NCBI GenBank assembly: GCA_947624725.1
Contig: CANQLP010000002.1
Location: 62,001-126,000, forward strand
Length of the DNA stretch: 64,000 bases
Reading direction: 5' to 3'
Source of the DNA: an uncultured Clostridia bacterium
Lineage (GTDB): Bacteria > Bacillota_A > Clostridia > TANB77 > CAG-508
The notes below the pieces were generated by a model, which was not told the DNA's origin, made no database searches, and was given only the letters and a program-made list of their open reading frames with translations. This document shows positions 57,150-64,000 of this stretch, one piece after another. Position numbers and translations under genes: made by a program. Positions within the stretch are counted from its first letter, which is position 1, and each line of letters starts with the position of its first letter.

Positions 57150-57238
57150 GCAGATGTGGCGGAACTGGCAGACGCACAGGACTTAAAATCCTGCGGGACT
57201 TACCTCCCGTGCCGGTTCGATTCCGGCCATCTGCACCA
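57150..57238 (+). tRNA. tRNA-Leu (anticodon UAA)
   Basis: Class II tRNA with a long variable arm: acceptor GCAGATG/CATCTGC, anticodon loop ACTTAAAAT (TAA), variable arm TGCGGGACTTACCTCCCGTGC, T loop GGTTCGATTCC and encoded ACCA end. All standard features are present, in contrast to the neighbouring tRNA-Gly. Confidence 0.97.
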
Positions 57239-57285
57239 AACATGAATCTGTTCGAACCTTTATGAACAGATAAATAAAAATATCA

Positions 57286-57314
57286 TTCTGAAAAAGAATG
57301 GTATTTTTTATTAT
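57286..57314 (+). terminator. Terminator of tRNA-Leu
   Basis: AATATCATTCT and AGAATGGTATT arms followed by a T run. Confidence 0.8.
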
Positions 57315-57340
57315 AATATTTTTATAGAGGTAAAAATACT

Positions 57341-57835
57341 ATGAATCTTATATTTTTAGATGTAGATGGAGTTATAAATTCAGTTAACAATTTAATTAGG
57401 GTATATAATGAGACACATAAACCATACTCTGGATATTCTTATCCTTTTGACTCCAATTGTTTAGAGAATTTAAAAAAATTAGTAATAGAAACAAATTCTA
57501 GTTTAGTAATTTCTTCTACATGGAGACTTTCTCCAAAAGGAAGAAACAAACTACTACAAGAATTAAAGAAATATGAGATAGACAAATCAGTAATTGGTTA
57601 TACACCTTTTTTAGGTTCTAGTAGAGAGGATGAAATTAAAGAGTTTTTATCTAATTTTGAATCCAGTGTATCTCCAAATTTTATTATATTAGATGATGAT
57701 ACTGACATGGGTGATTTATTACCTTTTTTAGTAAAGATTGATCGTCAAGTAGGTCTTACTAAAGAAAATGTACAACAAGCAATTAAAAAATTAACAAAAT
57801 CTATTATTAAGGACAATGAAGACCTTGAAAGATAA
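57341..57835 (+). CDS. HAD-domain protein, RNA-repair-associated type
   Basis: 164 residues with the HAD motifs LIFLDVDGVINS (motif I, two Asp), LVISSTWRLSP (motif II Ser/Thr) and FIILDDDTDMGDL (motif IV). It resembles the HAD domains of Swiss-army-knife RNA repair proteins (PF18143), including the ISSTWR motif, though found alone. It might act as a 5' or 3' phosphatase on nucleic acid; no partner ligase is seen. It lies directly after the tRNA pair. Confidence 0.8.
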   Translation: MNLIFLDVDGVINSVNNLIRVYNETHKPYSGYSYPFDSNCLENLKKLVIETNSSLVISSTWRLSPKGRNKLLQELKKYEIDKSVIGYTPFLGSSREDEIKEFLSNFESSVSPNFIILDDDTDMGDLLPFLVKIDRQVGLTKENVQQAIKKLTKSIIKDNEDLER

Positions 57836-58037
57836 TAGATAATAAAATTCTCATTTATGTACATTTTTAGAAACTTGCAAATTATGTAAAATTATTGTAT
57901 AATGTTATACAAATCAGAATGATATTTTATAAAATAATTCCTGTATTCACTAATTAGTGGAGGAAATATTCTCCAGCTTTTTAGTTTAATCAATAAAAAC
58001 AAATAAACATCAATAAAAGTATAAAGGAGGAATAATT

Positions 58038-58583
58038 ATGTTGTGGGCCCTAACATTAGTTGGCATTATGGGAGTAATAGTAACATTATCTATAGCTTAT
58101 TCTGATTATAAGGATGGAGAAGAGAATGTTATACGGAATAGTTTAATTTATATTGCTATCTTTTTTCTAACGGCAATAATAGGTATTTTTAAAATTGTAG
58201 ACATTAATTCTATGACATATGAAGAAACTTTACAAACTGATAATTTAGAATTAGTATCTTTAGCAGACAATAGTCAGGTCTTCGGTAAAGGTTCATTATT
58301 CTATATATCTATTGGAACAGACGAAGTTTATTCATTTTATTATAAGGTAGATGATAACAGTTTTAAAAGCGGAAAAGTTGAAGCAGACATAACAACTGTT
58401 CATGAACTGGATGATTGTACTCCTCACATAGAGGAATATACGACTTACATTAGAAATAAGATGGATGACAGTATGATGAATTTTTTACTATTTTCTGATG
58501 CAAGCATACCTCAAGAAAAGACTTACGAAATTTATGTACCTAAAGGAACTATTCTCAGAACATTTAACTTGGATTCACAATAA
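58038..58583 (+). CDS. Membrane protein of unknown function
   Basis: 181 residues with two N-terminal helices (about 3-22 and 35-55) and a polar domain of about 120 residues (YISIGTDEVYSFYYKVDDNS; FEIYVPKGTIL-like end). AAAGGAGG precedes the ATG. Codon 33 is an in-frame CGG (58134-58136) between the helices (VIRNSLIYIAI); reading it as CGGA would hit TAA after two more codons. It is an accessory gene and one of the five exceptions to the CGGN rule. Confidence 0.65.
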   Translation: MLWALTLVGIMGVIVTLSIAYSDYKDGEENVIRNSLIYIAIFFLTAIIGIFKIVDINSMTYEETLQTDNLELVSLADNSQVFGKGSLFYISIGTDEVYSFYYKVDDNSFKSGKVEADITTVHELDDCTPHIEEYTTYIRNKMDDSMMNFLLFSDASIPQEKTYEIYVPKGTILRTFNLDSQ

Positions 58584-58620
58584 AAAACCACCCCACTGTA
58601 TTCCAGTGGGGTAGTTTTTA
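58583..58620. terminator. Bidirectional terminator
   Basis: AACCACCCCACTG and CAGTGGGGTAGTT stem with A and T runs on either side, between convergent genes. Confidence 0.88.
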
Positions 58621-58857
58621 CTTGAGGACCTTGATGTAAATGGTAGTTCCATTTACATCAACATGCACCGGATGCTCGTCGTGAAGCAGCTGATCCAGCA
58701 TCGGCAAAGCAATGTTTACCCTGTCCGGATCAACCATCTGCAACTTAATGCAGATGTAATTCTCATTTGTTTCGGTGCTTACGCAGCTTGGGTGCAGCAT
58801 ATTCAAACTTTCAAATGCCCGCACCAGAGTTGAAACTTTCAATAAAGTATCTAACAT
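58618..58857 (-). CDS. Small acquired protein of unknown function
   Basis: 79 residues, MLDTLLKVSTLVRAFESLN to VNGTTIYIKVLK. GC-rich compared with the rest of the window, with CTG and CCG codons rare elsewhere here, indicating recent acquisition. Codon 13 is an in-frame CGG (58819-58821); CGGG decoding would run into TGA a few codons later. Ribosome site AAGGAGG. Not recognised. Confidence 0.6.
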   Translation of the reverse strand: MLDTLLKVSTLVRAFESLNMLHPSCVSTETNENYICIKLQMVDPDRVNIALPMLDQLLHDEHPVHVDVNGTTIYIKVLK

Positions 58858-59026
58858 TATTTGTCCTCCTTTTGTTTACCCATCTTGGGGTATTTTATAA
58901 TTATATTATACCACATTTTGCAACTATTTGCAAACTACTCAGCCATTTTGAGGATTTTTCTATCTTGTAATTCATAATCAAAAGTTATATAATTTATTTT
59001 GAAGTAAAATGTAAAAGGAGAAAATT

Positions 59027-60086
59027 ATGAATAATCAATCAGAAAATAATATAAATAAAGAAGTCGAAATGTATTATAAAATATTATCAGAAGACTTTCC
59101 AATGTGGCTAAAAGACTATATAAATGTTCCAGAATTACAGAGGTTAAAACGGAATAAGTATGCTATGTGGTACAGATTATTCAAAGATTTTTAATTATAG
59201 AGCCTTCAATTCCACATTTAATCACAGTATAGGTGTAGCTTTAATAGTGTGGAATTTTACTCATGATAAAAAGCAAACTATTGCAGGACTATATCATGAC
59301 ATAGCAACTCCAACTTTTAAACATTGTATAGATTTCATGAATGGAGATTCAGAACATCAAGAATCAACAGAGGAAAGGACAGAAGAAATAATAAAAAGTT
59401 CAAAAGAGATAATGAAATTATTAGAAAAAGATGGAATAAAAGTAGAAGAAATTTCTAATTATCATATATATCCGATTGCAGACAATGATACACCAAAATT
59501 AAGTGCAGATAGATTTGAATATACTTTTTCAAACGGCTTGTTTTTATATGGAGCATTAGACTTAGAAAAAATAAAATATTTTTATGATAATGTAACTGTA
59601 CTAAAAAATGAAGAGGGAATAGAAGAATTAGGATTTAAAGATGTAGATGTGTGCGAGGAATATCTTCATACTGTACTGCCTATTTATTCAAACTATGATG
59701 ATGATAATAATAGAACTGTTATGCAATTTTTTGCAGATATTGTGAAGGATATGAATTTAAAAGGATATATAACAATAGATGACTTGTATAAATTATCAGA
59801 AAGAGAAGTAATTGATAAAATATTAAATTGTGAAGATAAAAATATTAGAGAGAATTTTATTAATTTCCAAAATGCAACCGAAGTATATGGAAGTGATAAT
59901 GAAATTACGGATAAATACTGTATAAGTGTAAAAGGAAAGAGAAGATATGTAATACCATTAGTACAAAGTAAAAAAGGAACATGTAGAATAGACCAAGTAT
60001 CTGAACAAGCAGAGGAAGATTTAAAAAAGTATTTTAGTGCAAAACGCCATAAATATACAGGATTTAATTTTATATATAGGATATAA
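59027..60086 (+). CDS. HD-domain phosphohydrolase (one CGGN site)
   Basis: About 352 residues of the HD superfamily: FNHSIGVALIVWNFTHD, GLYHDIATPTFKHCID (the HD metal pair), YPIADNDTPKLSADRFEYTFSN. Similar to dNTPase or nucleotide-phosphate hydrolases, but the substrate cannot be told. The first 41 codons (MNNQSENNINKEVEMYYKIL to VPELQRLK) are in another conventional frame from the rest; CGG at 59150-59152 (codon 42) is in frame, and skipping its C joins them as LQRLK-GISMLCGTDYSKI, the family's R-L-K-G-I-G-x-x-C-G-x-D-Y motif. AAAGGAG precedes the ATG at 59027. Confidence 0.88.
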
Positions 60087-60090
60087 TAAA

Positions 60091-60120
60091 ATATAGTGGA
60101 ATTTTATTTCCACTATATAA
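60091..60120. terminator. Bidirectional terminator
   Basis: ATATAGTGGAA and TTCCACTATAT, a perfect 11-pair stem between convergent genes. Confidence 0.8.
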
Positions 60121-60134
60121 TTTTATAATCGTAA

Positions 60135-61007
60135 TTATTTTTGCTTCCAGTACATTTTATTATCTTTAAAATCGTATATAAGCATATCTTGATCTATTAA
60201 ATAAGATAAATAAGCTTTTGTAGTACTTCCAATTAGTACATATTGATTTATATTCATTGTAAGATTATATTCAGAAAAAATATATTGTAAAATTTCCTCA
60301 AAGGTCTTTTCTGTTTTGCAAAAATCAAAAATTTTAGATACAATCTCATTTATATTTTTTCTATTTATATTGATTAATTGTGTGATATCGTTAGTGGCCT
60401 CTGCATGAGAAGGAATGTATAACTTGCCATGAAGGTTTTCTAAAAAGTCTAAAGTATTCAAAAATTCTTTAACATTATATATATAGCATAAATGATATTT
60501 GTTAATTGTTCCTTCGCTAAATAATGAATCTGCCAAAAAATACACATCATCACTTGTCTTAATTCCAATCATATCAAAGAAGTGTCCTTTTAAAGAAAAA
60601 TATTCTAATTCGTCAGGTAGATTATTTTCTAAAGATTTTACATTAGATTCTTTTGCAAATAAGAATTTGTTTTGTAAATCTGCAAAAGGGTAACTTCCAT
60701 ATAAAAGAGAAGGCTCTAGTATAGGACTTTGAATGAAACTTTTTTCAATGCCGTAAGCGAGAATTTCACAATTTGTTCTATCTTGTATAAGTTTATTTCC
60801 ACCAATATGGTCTGCATGAGAATGAGTGTTAATAATTCCCTTAACTTTAAAACCTTGTTCATCTATTATTTTAAGTATCTTTTTTCCAGCATCTTTATCA
60901 TTTCCAGAATCAATTAAATAAACATTTTCATTATCTACTCGGTATATCCCTATATTTGTAGGATTTTTAATGTAATAAGTTCTTTCTCCACATTGTATAA
61001 GCTCCAT
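60135..61007 (-). CDS. Metallo-beta-lactamase-fold hydrolase
   Basis: 290 residues. IIDEQGFKVKGIINTHSHADHIGGN carries the HxHxDH zinc motif (about residues 60-68); DNENVYLIDSGNDKDAG before it, VYFLADSLFSEGTI (third ligand Asp) and YIPSHAEAT (His) follow. The C-terminal 70 residues form a helical domain. Substrate unknown; glyoxalase II-like or flavodiiron-type relatives are possible. Start ATG 61007 after GGAGGT. Confidence 0.88.
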   Translation of the reverse strand: MELIQCGERTYYIKNPTNIGIYRVDNENVYLIDSGNDKDAGKKILKIIDEQGFKVKGIINTHSHADHIGGNKLIQDRTNCEILAYGIEKSFIQSPILEPSLLYGSYPFADLQNKFLFAKESNVKSLENNLPDELEYFSLKGHFFDMIGIKTSDDVYFLADSLFSEGTINKYHLCYIYNVKEFLNTLDFLENLHGKLYIPSHAEATNDITQLININRKNINEIVSKIFDFCKTEKTFEEILQYIFSEYNLTMNINQYVLIGSTTKAYLSYLIDQDMLIYDFKDNKMYWKQK

Positions 61008-61245
61008 AAAAGTTACACCTCCAATAATTTTACAAATACATTATAGCATCTAAAATATAAATAAGCAATAAAGTAAGTCTCAAGATGCTAAAATTTAAGT
61101 AGAAATAATATCTTGACAATTAAAATAAAAGAATATATAATTGCGTCGATATACAAAGTAATAAGCTGTTTTAATACTAATTATTATAAACAGCAAAGAT
61201 TTAGGAAGGGTGTAATTAAAACAAACAATCTGAAAGGGGAAAACA

Positions 61246-61845
61246 ATGGAGGAAATGGTCGTACTTCGAGAGGCGCTCATGCGGCAAGAAATCTATGGGG
61301 ACTTAACCAAAAGAGAAGTGGAGTACATACCAAAGGCAAACAAGGTAGTATTTTTGCCAGAAGAAACGGGGTATCACAAGAAGCAAAAGGCAAAGACAGA
61401 AGAACTTTGCTACTATCCATTTTTACTTGGAAAAAAGAAAAAGTTATGCCTTGCAGCTATTACAAAGAAGTTCAGACTTACACTTAGGGGAGAAAAGCTT
61501 TACAAAAATGCATCAGAGTTATTAACACGATATGCCCATATGTATGATAATGAGGCATATAATGCAAAGGGCTACGAACTTGAGACCACAGAATTTTGTG
61601 ACTTGCCAGAAGAAATTAGGCTAAGTGACAGAAAATTCTGGGTTGTAAGTCACTCGAGCCAAAAGGGATTTCCGTATGCTAATAACGGAGAAATATTTTT
61701 ACATGGAGCATTTTCCTCCGGTGGATATGGCAATACTTATTCACACTCAATTTGCGTAATAATAAATTTGCCAGATAAAATGATGGCAAATTTAAGCGAA
61801 GAAAAGATACATCTGATATGGCACAGCTTTATGGAAAGAGAATAG
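61246..61845 (+). CDS. Hypothetical protein, probably acquired
   Basis: 199 residues, MEEMVVLREALMRQEIYGD to IHLIWHSFMERE. A C-terminal part (YANNGEIFLHGAFSSGGYGNTYSHS) suggests a beta-rich fold; unrecognised. GC content and codon use differ from neighbours. Codon 13 is an in-frame CGG (61282-61284) directly after an ATG; read as CGGC the frame would end at TAA soon after. GGGG precedes the start. Confidence 0.6.
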   Translation: MEEMVVLREALMRQEIYGDLTKREVEYIPKANKVVFLPEETGYHKKQKAKTEELCYYPFLLGKKKKLCLAAITKKFRLTLRGEKLYKNASELLTRYAHMYDNEAYNAKGYELETTEFCDLPEEIRLSDRKFWVVSHSSQKGFPYANNGEIFLHGAFSSGGYGNTYSHSICVIINLPDKMMANLSEEKIHLIWHSFMERE

Positions 61846-61915
61846 TTATATTTTGTGATTAATAAAAATTTCTAACCTTCTAAAAATCTAAAAAGCATAG
61901 AATTTATGCTGTCTA

Positions 61916-61955
61916 AAAATCGTATGAATACAGAATATTCGTACGATTTTCTTTA
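61916..61955 (+). terminator. Terminator
   Basis: AAATCGTATGAATA and TATTCGTACGATTT stem with TTCTTTATT tail. Confidence 0.85.
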
Positions 61956-62051
61956 TTGCATAGGAAAAGTAGATTTTACTTAGGGATTACGAGTTATCAA
62001 GTGCAATATATAAAGAAAATATAAAAAATTACAAAAATATTACAAAAAGCC

Positions 62052-62080
62052 TTGACATACGGAAATATGCGTTGTATAAT
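62052..62080 (+). promoter_or_regulatory. S10 operon promoter with repeat in the spacer
   Basis: TTGACA (62052-62057) and TATAAT (62075-62080), 17-base spacer. The spacer itself (TACGGAAATATGCGTTG, 62058-62074) recurs with 14 of 17 matches at 62088-62104, just past the start of transcription. Confidence 0.85.
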
Positions 62081-62167
62081 ACTAGAGTACGAAATTTTGC
62101 GTTGAAGTAGAATGTGGCTACATCTCTAGTTTTCCGTAAGGAAAGAAGGAGAATGGAGGGAACTTCT

Positions 62168-62269
62168 ATGGAGCATGTCGTGGCTATGACCAAGGCGATA
62201 AGTTTTTATAATAATAAACGCTTATCCCAAGAAATAATTAAATATGCTTGGGATTATATAATGAGTTAG
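62168..62269 (+). CDS. Small leader ORF upstream of rpsJ
   Basis: 33 residues, MEHVVAMTKAISFYNNKRL to AWDYIMS, preceded by GGAGGGAACTTCT. It lies in the about 235-base leader between the S10 operon promoter and rpsJ. It may be a regulatory leader peptide or an unrelated small gene; the family is not recognised. Confidence 0.45.
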   Translation: MEHVVAMTKAISFYNNKRLSQEIIKYAWDYIMS

Positions 62270-62339
62270 TTAGAAACACCAGGATGCGTTTTAAACTTGC
62301 CAAGGTATCACAATAATATAAAAGGAGGGAATTTATACT

Positions 62340-62669
62340 ATGGCAGTAAAAAACAATGTAGTAGGTAGTGAAAAAATAAGAATCAGATTGAAAGCTTATG
62401 ATCATGTTGTTCTAGAACAGTCTGCTGAGAAGATAGTAGATACTGCTAAAAGAACAGGAGCAAAAGTATCAGGACCTATTCCACTACCAACACAAAAAGA
62501 AGTAGTAACAATTTTGCGTTGTCCTCACAAATATAAAGATTCAAGAGAACAATTTGAAATGAGAACACATAAAAGAGTTATTGATATTTTTTACCCAACA
62601 CAAAAAACAGTTGATAGTCTAATGAAATTAGAATTACCTGCTGGTGTTGATATAGAAATGAAATTATAA
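62340..62669 (+). CDS. rpsJ: Ribosomal protein uS10
   Basis: First structural gene of the S10 operon, 109 residues: [75 protein letters not shown] precedes the ATG at 62340. Also acts with NusB in antitermination. No CGG in frame. Confidence 0.97.
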   Translation: MAVKNNVVGSEKIRIRLKAYDHVVLEQSAEKIVDTAKRTGAKVSGPIPLPTQKEVVTILRCPHKYKDSREQFEMRTHKRVIDIFYPTQKTVDSLMKLELPAGVDIEMKL

Positions 62670-62741
62670 TTTCTATAAAAAAGAAAATTAGAAAATAATC
62701 TAAAAACAAATAGAATAATTGAAGGAAGGAGAGAGTTCATT

Positions 62742-63374
62742 ATGGAAAAGGCAATAATAGGAAAGAAAATTGGAATGACTCAAATATTTGATGAAGCAGG
62801 ATTAGTTATTCCAGTTACAGTTATAGAAGCCGGACCTTGCGTTGTTACACAAGTTAAAACAGTAGAAACAGACGGATATAATAGTGTACAATTAGGATTT
62901 GGCGAAGTAAAAGACAAAAAAGTTAATAAGCCTTTAAAAGGACATTTCAAAAAATCTAAACTTGAAGCTAAAAAGCATTTAAGAGAATTTAGAGTTGATG
63001 ATATAGAAATATCAGTAGGAGATGTTGTAAAAGCAGATGTATTTGCAGCAGGAGACAGAATAGATGTACAAGGAATATCTAAAGGAAAGGGATTCCAAGG
63101 CGTAATTAAGCGTCATGGACAATCAAGAGGACCAATGGGACATGGTTCTATGTATCATAGAAGACCAGGTTCAATGGGATCTACATCTACACCAGGTAGA
63201 GTTTTCAAAGGAAAGAAATTACCAGGACATATGGGAGTTCAAACTGTTACAGTTCAAAACTTAGATGTAGTAAAAGTAGATTTAGATAAAAATGTATTAT
63301 TAGTAAAAGGTAGTGTACCAGGAGCAAAAGGTGCTATCTTAAAAATAAAAAAATCAGTAAAAAAAGCTAAATAG
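62742..63374 (+). CDS. rplC: Ribosomal protein uL3
   Basis: 210 residues: [51 protein letters not shown] and [16 protein letters not shown]. Binds near the peptidyl-transferase centre. All CGG triplets fall between codons. Standard place in the S10 operon. Confidence 0.97.
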   Translation: MEKAIIGKKIGMTQIFDEAGLVIPVTVIEAGPCVVTQVKTVETDGYNSVQLGFGEVKDKKVNKPLKGHFKKSKLEAKKHLREFRVDDIEISVGDVVKADVFAAGDRIDVQGISKGKGFQGVIKRHGQSRGPMGHGSMYHRRPGSMGSTSTPGRVFKGKKLPGHMGVQTVTVQNLDVVKVDLDKNVLLVKGSVPGAKGAILKIKKSVKKAK

Positions 63375-63391
63375 GAAAGGAGGAAAATTAA

Positions 63392-64000
63392 ATGCCAAAA
63401 ATAGATGTTTATGATATTAAAGGTAAAAAAGTTAGTACTTTAGATTTAAGCGAAGAAGTATTTGGAATAGTTCCAAATGAAAATGCTGTTCATACAGTTC
63501 TTACAAATTATTTAGCAAATCAAAGACAAGGAACACAAAGTACTAAAACAAGAGCAGAAGTTTCTGGTGGTGGTAAGAAACCATGGAAACAAAAAGGAAC
63601 AGGTAGAGCAAGACAAGGAAGTACACGCGCTCCACAATGGATAAAAGGTGGAATAGCACTTGGACCAAAACCTCGTACTTACTCTTTCAAAGTAAATAAG
63701 AAAGAAAAGAGATTAGCTATTAAATCAATATTAAGCTCAAAAGTAGCTGAAAGTGAATTAGTAGTTGTAGACAAATTAGAATTCAAAGAGATTAAAACAA
63801 AACAAATGGTAGAAGCATTGAATAATTTAAAAGTTGAGGGAAAAGCATTAGTTCTTTTACCAGAAAAGAATGAAAATGTTCAAAAATCTACAAGAAACAT
63901 TGAAGGACTTAAAACAAGTCTTGTAAATACAATCAATGTTTATGATTTATTAAAATATACAAAATTAGTAGTTACAGTAGATACTATAAAGAAACTAGAG
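63392..64000 (+). CDS. rplD: Ribosomal protein uL4 (partial)
   Basis: Starts MPKIDVYDIKGKKVSTLDL after AAAGGAGG, 17 bases behind rplC, and continues VHTVLTNYLANQRQGTQSTKTRAEVSGGG, KKPWKQKGTGRARQGSTRAPQW (extended loop) and on past the window end. About 203 of the usual 206-207 residues are present, so only the last few are missing. Confidence 0.96.
   Translation, partial: MPKIDVYDIKGKKVSTLDLSEEVFGIVPNENAVHTVLTNYLANQRQGTQSTKTRAEVSGGGKKPWKQKGTGRARQGSTRAPQWIKGGIALGPKPRTYSFKVNKKEKRLAIKSILSSKVAESELVVVDKLEFKEIKTKQMVEALNNLKVEGKALVLLPEKNENVQKSTRNIEGLKTSLVNTINVYDLLKYTKLVVTVDTIKKLE

Noticed and set aside
61113..61487. ORF overlapping the start of the gene at 61246 in another frame
   Set aside because: It has no ribosome site, an unnatural composition rich in Arg and Gly, and shadows the better-supported gene.

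Overview
The window looks like a chromosome segment of a low-GC, endospore-forming member of the Clostridia. Evidence is the AT-rich DNA, strong AGGAGG ribosome sites, and sporulation or germination genes: sigG, cotJABC, a gerA-type operon, spoVB-like flippase, ylmC-like gene and a small acid-soluble-style genome context. Core genes present include dapA, pyk, rpmF, tyrS, secG, alaS, dut, lexA, dxs, a LonB-like protease, tsaE-tsaB-rimI and the start of the S10 ribosomal operon (rpsJ-rplC-rplD).

The outstanding observation is a systematic four-base codon. In 14 genes, most of them core or sporulation genes, the reading frame breaks at 22 places. Every break is the same event: an in-frame CGG whose C must be skipped so that the following GGN is read as a conserved glycine (NNN-CGGN-NNN read as X-Gly-X). 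The rule holds on both strands, always at the codon boundary, with all four fourth bases (11 A, 7 T, 3 C, 1 G) and with unrelated preceding codons. No intact recognised core gene here uses CGG as a normal in-frame codon. The window also carries a glycine tRNA (56946-57019, minus strand) with anticodon UCC followed by G37 instead of the usual A37, so U34-C35-C36-G37 can pair with all four bases of CGGN. I infer that this organism decodes CGGN as glycine with a quadruplet-reading tRNA-Gly. Five genes contain an in-frame CGG without a shift; all are unrecognised or accessory, four with visibly foreign or GC-richer sequence, and would be truncated or altered by such decoding.

Layout. 1-4742: dapA, pyruvate kinase, L32, and the spore-coat cotJABC operon. 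4836-10002: helicase-nuclease, RhuM-like protein and an MFS transporter. 10168-13540: a THF-riboswitch-led folate uptake operon (folT-folC-ecfA-ecfT). 13563-16534: tyrS, secG, an Smr-domain protein, sigG. 16535-27552: defence island with a BcgI-like restriction-modification pair (specificity gene decayed), a DUF4268 protein, an RloC/PrrC-like anticodon nuclease candidate split by an A-tract frameshift, and a DpnII-like restriction-modification operon. 27576-33430: an FGE/C-type-lectin-like protein, ylmC, a two-component system and a six-repeat protein of unknown function. 33430-37670 (minus): gerAA-gerAB-gerAC plus a small membrane protein. 38120-46501: alaS (short form), dut, a sigma-region-4-like protein, HIT protein, sortase, TSCPD protein, spoVB-like flippase, lexA. 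46600-54974: dxs, LonB-like protease, tRNA-t6A genes, glycosidase, regulator, M15 peptidase. 54981-61955: accessory stretch with an ART-like gene pair, the tRNA-Gly and tRNA-Leu genes, HAD, HD and metallo-beta-lactamase proteins. 62052-64000: S10 operon promoter, a small leader ORF and rpsJ, rplC, partial rplD.

All calls rest on reading the sequence and on family knowledge; no database search, structure prediction or expression data was available.
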